Shown here: piece by piece, positions 24,901 to 36,900 of the stretch
How the letters are laid out: each line of letters begins with the position of its first letter
Numbering within the stretch: the stretch's first letter is position 1
From: Durusdinium trenchii
Taxonomy: Eukaryota > Sar > Dinophyceae > Suessiales > Symbiodiniaceae
DNA: 64,000 nt
Assembly: GCA_963970005.1 (NCBI GenBank)
Contig: CAXAMN010004113.1
Coordinates: forward strand, 1,021,049-1,085,048
Direction of reading: 5' to 3'
The notes under the pieces: generated by a model
Told to the model about the DNA's origin: nothing
What the model saw: only the letters and a program-made list of their open reading frames with translations
The model's database searches: none
Made by a program: the position numbers and the translations under genes

Positions 24901-27900
24901 AAAGGGGTTAAGCTTGATGTTCCATGGAAACTGAGGGAGCAAGAGAACACCCAGTGCAGCCATGCCATTTTGACATGCAAGAGGTGTAACTCGGTTTCGA
25001 CGAGTTGGCAGCTGATGATGGGTCAAACGGGTGTCGTTGGTTGGCCGACCAGTCTCCGACAACACTTCGAAGCTCCGCCATTCGGTGGTCAATGGTCGGG
25101 ATGTCTCATGCCCATGCCAAGTGGAACTCTTCCAAAATCAAAAGGAGCTCCTTAAGTTGGTTTCTGATATGGCTTGCCATATCCTGGTCAATGAGGCGCT
25201 CGCAGCCACTTTGCACTGGTCCAGCTTCATTCTCTTTGCACTACTTGATTCATTTGTTGCTTGCATTATCACCCAAGCAAGAAAGAAACACAAAAGACTG
25301 TGATGACTCAGTGCCGACTCCGTTCTCGGTATTCGCCTGGTTGCCCAACACTGGATGGTCCTGGCATGTGATCAGGACCTACCTGCATTGGCACCGTGTG
25401 TGTCATCGAGATTTGAAGCTTGAGAACTGGGCGACTGGGCCTTTGATGAGTAGAAGGATATGAAGGGAGAAGAAGGCGTTGGCCAGGCGGAAGATGTTAG
25501 TCTTGAAAGATTTGCCCAAAGAAATGTCTTGCTCCTCGGTGCGCTTAGGTGTCAGGTGTGTGTGTGTGTGTAGAGGTGCCAGGTCCTAGCACTGCCGCAT
25601 AGCCCAGGTCTACAAAGATCACAGCGACCTTTCCTTAAAGCTCATCGACTTTGGCTTTGCCAAAGCTTTCAGCGAGGAGAAACACAGCGCATGGCGAAGC
25701 TATGCCAGGGCAGTCATTCCCGTGCCGACTCGGGTCCGACCCACGTGACACAGAATCGACCGTCGACGCGGGGCGAAAAGAGGCAAAAAGGAACCGATTC
25801 GGTCGACGAATTGGCCAAGACAGTGTTGCATCATTCTCTCAAGTTACGAAAGTCATGGTTTTTGACACCAATCCCCTTTTTTCTTGGTTCATTGGAGCTT
25901 GCAGACGGCAGCCACCGTGACCAAAAACCAATGGCGCTGGCAATGACCTCGTCACGGCATCGATTCTCGGACCCGGTGCAATCGAGCCGAAGCACACAAG
26001 ACTGGCAAGACACCTGATTTGATGGAACTCTTTCTGAGTCAGGAGTTGATCTGCCAGGGGTTGAGGGGTTCCATACAGATCAACTCAATCCTGATTTGAT
26101 GGGAGCCAGGGCTTGAGCAGTTGATCTGTATGGAACTCCTGCGTTGGTCCGCGGGCGTTGCCGCTCGGAACAGGTTCCGCCAGTGCATACACGATCCCTG
26201 AAGTCCCGGCCAGTCGCCAGGTTCCTGTCCAGGTTCCTGTCCGTCCGTGCCGTGAGGACACTCCAATGACCGCCACACTGGGGACGATATACTATATCGC
26301 TCCTGAAGTCATCAAGGGCCTCTTGGATTTCTGAGGCCTACCTTCAGGTGCAGCAAGAGGTGGACATGGGGCACCATGGGCCCCTGCAGTGCTGCACGAT
26401 GTTCCCCATGATCAGTATATATATAATATATATAATATATTTATTGTATATTATATAATAAGATGGTATAGTTATATGTACATCCTAAGTTAAGCTTAGC
26501 AGACACCTGACTGCAATCATCTAAAGGGAGCACTGACTGCGTTGCGTTTTTGTTCTCGCACTCTGGGACTTACAGAAAGACTGATGCCGCAAACGCGAAG
26601 CGACCAAGGCTCCTACAACTACAAATGCGACTTGTGGAGCACTGGAATTATCCTCTACATGCTCTTGGCTGGCGAGCCACCTTTCTACAGTCAGCACTGT
26701 GACGAGACTTGGGAGCGTCAGTTGAGGTTTGGGCGATCGAAGTAAGTGATGAGATGAAAGGAATTATCCTTTTTGAAGAGGGATTTGTTTTCATTGGAGC
26801 ACATTGAGCAGTGCTGATGATGTGTTTTCTTAGGGGTGCTTATTATATAGGCGGTTGACTCTGTGGACTGATTATCAGGGTGACGACGACATGCAGCAAA
26901 AGAAAGGATCTGCCTTGCAAATCGCACACCCAAGCTCAAGTGTGCATCCGTGCCAAGAGGCGACATTTTTTCTGGCAAAGGCGCAGTCATGTGGGAAGTT
27001 CCCTCATCCGATCATCAGCCTTCAGAAGAAGACCTCCATAGTGCGCAAGCACTCCATGTATATCCATGTCCATGTATATATATATATATGTATTATCCAT
27101 GTATACATATACATGTTATACAAACCTACATTAGGGGCTTTCAGGGCAAAGGAACGGCATCTATTCCAGCCCGATGGAGCGACAGAGGGGGTTTGGAGAT
27201 TATGGCTGCAATGGTTTCAGAGTATATGGCACTGGCACCCTACATGTCTTTTTGCAAGTCTTTTTGCATCTTTTAGGTCTTTTAGATGAGGGTCCTACTA
27301 AACCACCTTGGATGCTATACCCAGACACGAAACATGGGACCGCCATTGCGGTGGTTTGGGAGATCAATAGCTAGTTAGTTCTCACCTTCTCAGCTGCTTC
27401 AGGGAAGACCGTTGCATCACGCGCATCACTTACATCCACTGCAACCGTTTGAGCCTTCCGATGATTCGACAGACCGAATCAGCCAAACCTGTCAACCTCT
27501 CCAACCAAGCAACACGACTGCACAACACCATCAAATTTGCCGACTGCAGGCCAATTCCTCTCCAGCCATCATCCCCAGTTTGTGTTTTTGACAGCAACGC
27601 CAACTCACCTTTGCCCAACGAAATTCGCGAACACTCTCCTTTCCAAGCTTTGAGAACACACTCCTTTCCAAGCTTTGAGCAGTTTGATATGTTCCATCTT
27701 TGCTCCACCGTCCCAGCGGTCTCCCCGCAGCACACGTCTCGCACCGCGCACCGCCAGTTCCGGTCTCCCGGACCGCCATGGGCGAGCCCTTGGAGGTGCA
27801 GCGGCTCCTGCGGCCGAAGCGCTTCGCCGAGGTGAGCGCTTCGGTGCCTCGGTGGGACGACCGGTCTCGGCGACCAACACCGGTCGAGGGCGAAATGGAT

Positions 27901-30900
27901 CGAAATGGAAGCCCACAGAGCGACGACAAGAGAAGAGCTGGGGATGATGTGGCGTGAGTTGCTGTTGACCCCGACTTTGACCGAGCCGTCTTGCTGTGAT
28001 TGATTTGCCAACTCAACGATGGTCTTAAATTGTTGTTCAATATTTAAAATACATGTTTTATCATGGTTCAGCAACTCAGTTTCTGGGAAAGAGCTGGTTC
28101 TCTCTCTCTATATATATTTATATATAATCAATTACACATGTGCAATCATTTGGATTTAGCTTGACTGTGCTCACGGCTCTACGCTTTGAATGATTAAAGC
28201 TCAATATCGCCAGGTGCATGGTTCCCCTGAGAGAATCGTTGAGCTAAGTGGTGCAATGGAGTCCCCCCAGAAAAGAAGATAGGGCAGTTGAGCAAAGAAA
28301 GACTACGGACTAGCATTTTCCTTAAATGTACAGTAAACAATCAGAGAACACAAGTGGAAAAAAAGCAACTCTAGCTCTAAGGTCATTTGTTTATCCATCA
28401 TGGATCATCGATCCACTTTCTGAAGAAACTATCCTTAGGGGTCACGGCACCTTATAAATCACAAGTGGACATTATACCAGCCTGGATGTACCCGAAGCAC
28501 CCCACACCCAACTTTTGCAGCCAGCCCAAGAGTGAGACCCCGTGTTCACATCTCTCACTTGCATTTATTCTTTACAGATGTGCAAGGCCTTTTGGATCCG
28601 CTCACAGAAAAAATTGTCGCGAGGACGTCCAAGTCTCCAGCCTCCAAGTCTCCAGCCTCCAAGTTCATAGATGGCCTTTTAACATTTGGTTGCTTGGTAA
28701 ATAGTAAATACAGTAGAGGGGGGGATACCCCCAGTCGTGCACAACCAATAGGCGTACCAGGCCACCGACCCCTCTCTTATTCCCAACGTCAAGGACATCC
28801 GACTTGGGTCCCATCAGACGCTGTCCCAAACACGACGAATGAGACTGCCATAGGACTGCCGCCCCATTGACCCCCCCAAACCCACCACCCCTTGCCTGAG
28901 CGGCAGTCCTATGGCAGTCCCATATGGCAGTCGCATTAGGAGTGTTTGGGTTTGGTTTCCTCAGGAAGACAACTTCAAGTCTTTCAAGACGACCTTCAAA
29001 CGACACCTGGCGAGACCGCCAGTTGGCGGTGGCAGTGTGCGGGGGCGGTAGGGGCCACATACCGGGAGTGACACTTGAAGGTGTAGATCTTGAGGGCCTT
29101 TGCCCAAGCGGGAGAACGTGTAGATCCTGGTGAGGCTAGTTTGAGCTTAAAGCACATGCCGGCCATGTTTGAGGATGTTTGGTGACTGTTGCTCTCGACC
29201 CGGCACCCTTTTTTGCTCCTCCACCTGCTCACTGCGAGCGAAGTGAAGCTGCGAAGGAGAGAAGTTGTTGATGTTGCTTGTGGAGTTGTTGAAACAGAAA
29301 TACAAGTCGCCATGTCTTTTGAGAATAGCGATTGGTGAGGGTGTTCTTTAGACATCAAGCCAGGGTAGGCTCAGAAGAACTATAATATACTACGTAAATT
29401 AAAATAGTCAACAGTCTTTACACTTAGACTTTGCACTGCTTTTCCCCATAGTTGTGTTCACTAAGATCCGTGGAGTACGCATCACAACTCAGGAATGATG
29501 ATTTTTGCCAGGGTAGTTGATGGGAACACAGGAGCACTTTGCTGTGCATTCATTCCATGGAGTTGTCCATGCTGGTTGTCAAGGCAGCTCCCTGAGTCCC
29601 CCGCGACGCCCTTTTTAGAGACAGATAGGAGAGAGGTAATGGGCGTCCCATTACCTGTAACAGTCGGTAAACAGTTATACATATATATATATATAATTAT
29701 ATATATATATATAGATACCAGCAGTCACAAAGGGGTGCCTATTGGAGGAAAGAGGTGCCCATGATCCACTCACTTAGGGACTAAAAACCACCCCTTTGTG
29801 ACTCATGGTGTAACTTGTAACATATTACAATATCACTATTTTAGAGATGCCGGCCGGCAACCTAACCATCATCATCCCCTGGGCCCAGGGAATGGGATAT
29901 ACCCAATAGAGGCATTACAATGAACCGAAAGCACAGACGAACACTTTGACCGACCTGGTTTTGTTGGGCCTCTTCAATCAAATCCTGGACTTGGCGACGG
30001 TTATCATCGAATTACCATGGATTCTATAGATCTATACTGGACCCACCTTGAGTCCAACCTTTCTTTTGCAATACTACATGGACTGCCTTTGAAACACTTT
30101 CTACCATTTTCCAGGTGTTAGGGTCCTCCCCAGTCTCCTTTGGTCCAGTTGTCTCCTGATGATGTTTTGCCTTTCTTCACTAACTGTTCCAATCGGGTCC
30201 TATTGCCAGAAATTGTTACTCCTTACCCTTGCAAAACCATGAAGAGGTTTGTCTTCAGGAGCCATTCAGAAAGTTCAATTGTTCACTCCAAGCTTTGTAG
30301 ACATGAGAACCCCTTGCGGGAAAACGATTCCGATGATGACATGACACCACCTCCTGCGTTTATGGTGACTTTTTTTTTTTTTCTCGGTGAGCTCATCATC
30401 AAATCCAAGGAAAAGAGACCAGCCGCATCATGGGGTGCAGCTTTTGCCCGGTGGCCCCGCACAAATTGGCGCTGGTCTCTGGCACGAAGGTCGGCTTGTG
30501 GCAGCCGGCCGCGTTGAAAGAAACCTCGTTGGAAGAAGGCCGCAGCATGACCAAGTTCAAAGATGTGAGCTTTGGACTGATGAGAGGGAACAGGCGAGAA
30601 GGGTCACGCGAACGCGGACGGGTCACGGGAGACGGGATCGTGTTGAAGAGGCTGTTTGTTTGGATGGTGCTATGATGAAAAAGCTACTCAGAGATTTGAA
30701 CGAGGTTCATTGGATCAAAACTTCTTGGATTCAGGATTGATGAAGTTACCCTTCCTTCATCGCCTGGATTCCAGTAGTAGAATTGGTTTCCACCCCTCAA
30801 TTTTGAGGGGTTGACGTGCAGGTCAACGTTTCCGTTTTCGTCGCGTGTGTTGAAATCAGCGTCCCTCGTCGCCCGTCCACAGGTCGGATCGGTGGTGCGT

Positions 30901-33900
30901 CCCCCTCCGAGGACTCAATGTGCCTCCTGGCGCAGTGATGGCAAGCTGCTCTTGGTGGGTGAGGCGGGCTCTCCAGTTGATGCCGTTTCGGTTTGGGGCT
31001 CTGAGATGGGCCCCCCCGCCGTCCCAAAGCATTTGATCACTCTAAAAGGCATGTCACTGGAGATTCTGCAGACGGAACTTTTTGGAACCATCCCCACCTC
31101 CCCCACATATACTTAAAATATTCTTAAAACTAATGTTTAACATTTTTAGCTGATTCAGTAAGGTGCTTTACCTCAAGTTATCACTATAACTTGGGGGGAA
31201 ACATAGAGTCGTGCACGTCTCGTCTCGTCAGGCCGGTGGCTCCTGTGCCGTCATCGAGGTCGAGAAGAACACCGTGCTGCGGCGCCTGCGCGGCCACGGC
31301 GACGCCGTGACCTGCGCCGCCTTCGCGGAGACCGACAAGGGCCGCTGCGCCAGCGGGTGCAAGGAGCCCCCCCGAAAGACTCGGGGTCGGTGAGTGAGGA
31401 GAGCTCTCAAGACAAAAAGGTCTTGGACCGGGAGAATTGACATGCAAGTCATCACGACATCCAGTTTCTTGGATGTGTCAGGTACGGTGATTGGAGACAC
31501 GTCTTATGTAGGTTTGGAGGGTCCGTTTTCGTACCCGACCTGAGGTTCGGTACGAAAACGGATCCGGGATAGAGCATGGATTGATCCGATCGGACGATCG
31601 CTCAGGAAGCTTCACCGGTTCGGCCGGAGCGAGCGGAAACCTGTTTGAAACCGCGGGGACATGGAACGCAAGGGTTTGGGACATTGAACAGACCCGCAGG
31701 CTTCTGGAGGGATTTGGGGATTCCAGCAGAGGTGGTGGGTCAGAACCCGAGTTCGTTCGACGATCCGAACGTGGGGTACCCCTGGTAAGTAGCTCGGGTC
31801 CGAACGTGACCCGGTCACTGTCCTTCGTAGGTTCCTTCCATTGTTTGTTTCGTGGCAGGATGGGAAGCTTCGCCTTTGGGACGTGGCGACCTCCGAGCTG
31901 GTGCAGACCATCGACGCTCACAGCGATTGCCTCAAGTGCTTGTCTGCGGGGTCCACGGGAGCGGACTCCTGGATTACGGCAGGCGCGGCTAAGGGAGGTC
32001 CTCGTGGAGCGAACGAACCAGCTGATTTCCCTAGTGATCCAAGTGTTCTTCCCAGTCCTCAAACAATCTGGTGAGCTGGCACGGCTGGCACTGTATGGTA
32101 TTAGGACCTTCTTAGATTTCTCAGAAGGTCCTTTTCTTGAACTGTGGTTGCCCAAGTTGCTTGTAGTTCCCTATGGGCTGCCCCTGTGGTTCAGCAATCA
32201 TTCGAGTTTGCTGCTTGGTCTTGGATTGTTGGCTGTTGTTGGAGATCAGCCTGTCAGCGAATCCACCCTACTAGGAACCCCCTCCGGTTCGCCAAGTTTT
32301 ACCGCGAACATTGCAGCAGGGCAGATTCCCATGTAAAATACAATTCACAAAAGTGTAACACCTTACTTATACGTCCTGGAATGTCCTGGATCATGCTGAT
32401 ACCCGCTGAAGTTTCGTTGATTCAACTGCTTTAAGCATCGAATCACTCGGTGAACCGACGGTCAAATCCAAGGCTATGACAATTGTGTGAAGCTTTGGGA
32501 CGCGCGAAGCCCCCAGAAGCAGCTTGGGCTGGCATCGTCACATCAACAGGGCTGAAATGTAGTAGACTGTCAACCAACAAAAAGCCCCCCGACCCCACAC
32601 GGATTGCATAACCTCTTCAGAACCCGGTATGGCGAGGTATTAATCAGTCTGTACATTTCTTTGAATCAAGGACTCAGAACATTGCACTGCATATATAATT
32701 GGTGATGATGATCCTCTCCGCTTATGGGTGATGATCATCTCCAACATCCACAGGCTTCCCAAGTCTACCACCCAACTGCATGAGGCCTCATAGAAGCAGT
32801 CGCAACAACGGTGGCGAATGACGAATCAGTCCTTTTGTGTTTGGCTTCGGTGACATTGTATGTTGTGAATATATATGTTTGTTGTGTGATACCGTGATGC
32901 TGTTCCGGTACCGCCCAAAAAAATGAATGTGTGATACCGACAACCCTCTTGTACTTTATTATTGCTTTCACTGCTATTTATTGCTTTTTAAGCACTTAGT
33001 GGGCACGGTTCCAATGTCCATTCAAGATGAACATGCTCGCAAATTATACATGATTGAGCCATGCAAGGCCGTTTTATTCACGGGCTTGCGTACTGATCCC
33101 TGGGGTGAGGACCTTCTCGATGACCGACGACTGACGACTCGTGACTATACTACTTATACCAGGACCATCCTGTCGGGGTGTCCGGGCTACCCCACACTAC
33201 CTAGGATGGCTTCCAGACAGGGCACCCCGACAGGATGGGTAGTTCTATAAATAGCGGGGCAAAGCCTCATGAAGGTGATTTGTGGTGCGACCCACCTAGT
33301 CCCGATTCGAATCCACTTCTGCAGCATCAAGCTGTTGGTCTATCTCCATGTTTCCCCACAAAAGTGCAGTCTTCAGTGACGTCAATGGACAGACGGGTAG
33401 AAACGGATGGCCTTTTCCATGTCGCACCTGATTCTCGTATGGACCGATCCACATACAGTGGTTTCAGAGTAGATTGCACAATCCCCAAAAGGTGGTGTAT
33501 ATGGACCCCCATCTAAAAGACATATAGGGGTTTGTGCCATCTACTCTGAAACCACTGTAGATGGTCATTTCAGAGTAGGTGGCACTGGCACATCCCCCTT
33601 GGTTGCGCCATACTGAAATCCTAGGGGTAAAGTCCTGGGGATCTACCTTAGCTGTCGATACCAGGGGGGATCTGGCACTCCTATATATCTTGTAGGGGTC
33701 CATATAAACCGCTGGCATTGGGGGCCCTGAAGGCCATGTCTTTCAATCCACGACCGAGACAGTGAGGTGTCAGGTTGGTGTCAGGTTGTTAGAGGTGATG
33801 AAGGGGTGTCCCAAAAGCTCCGAACTTGGAAGGTCCTGGTCTAAGTGACTTTGAGAGTTTCTTTATCCTCCCAGTGGGTGATCGAAGACCTTTCGATCCT

Positions 33901-36900
33901 GCAAGACCCCCATCCGATCTGTGAGACGCGATGGCTCCGATCGATGGCCCAGCCGATGGCTCCGCTACACCCGAGGCCCGCGCTTTCGGTGGACCACGGG
34001 GCTCCGGTGGAGACCTTCGTGGCCTTCCCCTCCGCGGCCTTAGTCGCCTCGGGCGGCGGCACCGCCTTGAAGCTGTGGGATCTGGTCATGGGGCGGAGCT
34101 TGGCAGAGGCGGACGCACATTCCAAGGCGGGCAGAGGTCGTTCTCCGAACTTGGTGGTTGGTGCGATTCCAATGGGGATCCATACAGATTCCATGCATAG
34201 TTCCAGGGCATACAATGGCAGAATTAATTACGCAGTTCGGTCGTGACCTCTTAGAGTGTCTAAGTAGCCACAAGCTTGGGCTAAGTGGCCTCATCCTGAA
34301 CTCAAAAGGTCACTTTGAAGGCCCTGGTAGGGCTGGGTTGGATGACACTCTATTTTTGAGCCATGGCCAACATTCTTTGAGCTTTGCCATGTACCTAGAT
34401 CCACCTGGTGGACGAAAGAAGTGTGGCTTTCCATTGTGGCAACTATTTTTGCATATGTTTGCCACCAGAATGTAAAATTGCCGTCATCCAAAAAACACGC
34501 CACCAGAAAAACAAAACGCCACATTCCATATGGGGAAGGATGGTGCATGTTTCCTCCACACCAAGCTCAAGGATACTCGGTTAGATTCCCCAAGTAACAC
34601 CAGGTAGAAACCAAACCCCCACACTCACCTCCACGATAACATCATCGCAATCCAAAATCCCTGACCGCTCTACGATTCCCTTTGCCAAATATACCCAACT
34701 ACACCCAACTTCTGGTACTCAGGGTCCTCAGGGTCATTCTCCAAGCTCATTGTGCAAGCTCTGACAATTGAGCACCCCCTAACAAGAGTCTTTGTGCTCA
34801 TGTGTATGCTACACCCTGATAAGCCAAGCAATCTCAGTTTTCCATGGTTGACAAATGTTGACAAAATCTGATTCTGTGAATTTACGCCGCCATTACGCGG
34901 ATTTACGCCACCATTTTGTCGGGCAAATTTCGCAAATTCACGCAACACGTATGAAGCTCAAGGACATGATTTTTTTGTTGCATGCTCATCACTCGCTTTC
35001 AGGGAGCTCTGAAGCACAAAAACAAATATATGAAACACTGGCTGGTACTCTTCCGGAACGACCAGCGTTATCGAAGCTAGAACATAGTTCAAGCACTGCA
35101 CCAATTCCGCATCTTCCCAAAGGTTACCGGTCGGTATGTTGACAAGAAATTCGCACATTGGGGGTGCTTTCATCAACCTTCGGGGTTTGACACAACTAAA
35201 CCCAATGTTGGGCACAAATCACCCAACTTCGAGCCAACCACGAAAAACACCGCCGCAAATAATCAAGTAAGAAACGCCGCAGCTTTACAATTTACGCCGC
35301 CGTACGGTAAAAGACAACTTCTTTGGAAAAGTGCCTCATATGAAGATCTAGGTATATCCAGGCCATATATATTGAACTGAGACTCTTCGGGTAGGGGCAC
35401 ACGTTGCTTGAACAACGCTTGAATTCAGTCAACGATGTAACGATGTGGGACTGTGGGACACGTTCTCAAACCATCTCAAACCAAAGACTTTGCAGTGAGA
35501 CCCTCAGATTTGCCGTACACCTTCCAGATTCTAGATCCTTAAGAACCCCCCAAGACCCTGTAGCGTACAGGGGTATACAGGGATGAATTTTCTGGGTCCA
35601 TGTGAGTCTGCAGGGAGCATGTATTCCAGGGCTCGCCGCTCTCCATGGTGCCAGGTGGTCATGGGGCTGGCCTTGGATCCTAAGGCGTCCACCTTGCTCA
35701 CTGCCTCCTTTGATAGTTATGTGAAGGCCTTCCGCGCAGCCGATCTGAGTCCCTTGGAAGGGGTTGATATCCGAAAACACCCTAAATCGGGAGGCAAATT
35801 CTGTGGGTCGCCTCCTCTCCAGGCGGTGGTCGCTAACTTGGGAAATTCATGGAGAATGAGAATGAGGTCCGGAGTAAGAGCCGGTGTCCATCCTCCTTCC
35901 TCACATCGATTCTCATGGATCCATCAGGTCAGCTCTATAGCTTCAAACATGCCATGCCCTGCACCTCTGTGGCCTGGCGCCCACAGCGTTCGACTTCCAC
36001 GGCTGGGGCGGATGGCTTTGTGGTGGGCATGGATGATGGCAGCTGGCTTTTTCGCAGCCAAGAGTCCAAGAAGAGCCTCGGGTGTGTGGAAGTCGGATGA
36101 ACACCGGGCACTCGCTGTGTCCAGGGGCGTGGATCGAACAGAACGGACTTCGAGGGGTCGAGCGGTGCCAGATGTGGGAAAATATGGTGAATCCCATGAT
36201 GCAACATGCAGCTCTTGGACATGAAGTAGTAGCTGCGCTGAGTAGCAGATCTCTATCTTTTTGAGCCTGGTGCTGATGGGTGGTTTCCAAGGTTTCCAAT
36301 GTGCCCCGGTTGGGTTTAGCTTGATTGACTTACCCAAGGGGTCTTGCAGAACACTCGCCAGGCTAGGACTGGTGAGAGAAGTAAGGCCCATGGCCAACGG
36401 CGCTTGTGAACTCAGTGAAGCCCGCTCTGTGGTGGGCCTTGTTGCGCAAGTCCTCCATACCAATCTTCTATTCGGCTTAAAAGGCGGATCGGGTGATGTT
36501 GACCTTTCCCTACGAAGTACGGATCCTAAGCCCCACACCTCCAAGTACCTCCTCAGAAGGTATTTGGACCCTCCTGGCACCCACCCCAGTCCCACCTTCT
36601 CAGGTTTGGTACGACTGGAGGCCTAGGGAAGGATCAAAGACCCTGGCATGGCCCAATCTCTTTTGTTCCCTGCTGCCTGGGAGCCAAGTCTCTCTCCGTC
36701 TCAACTGGGGTCCTCTTCCGCTCCTAAGGAGGAAAGGCCCAGAGGGTCAAGCACCGGCGGCAGAGGGCGGCCGAGTGTTGCGGAGAGGGAAGAAGGACGG
36801 CCCGCTGGTCGAGAAGGAAGAGGAATCTGAGTCAGAGGTGGAAAGGCAGAAGAGCAAGAAATGGACACCTGGCAGCTTGGGGAGGCCCTTTCTTTTTTGT

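Noticed and set aside
26742..26747. Canonical-looking GTAAGT donor
   Set aside because: Its phase leads to no exon that continues the kinase. The GA donor at 26735 with the 15-nt exon fits better.
27430..28074. 214-codon minus-strand open frame
   Set aside because: Antisense shadow of the GC-rich UTP15 first exon; no family match.
31581..32336. 251-codon plus-strand open frame
   Set aside because: Overlaps UTP15 exon 6 in another frame. The WD40 match is in the other frame.
35924..36595. 223-codon minus-strand open frame
   Set aside because: Antisense to UTP15 exon 10 and a MITE-like element.
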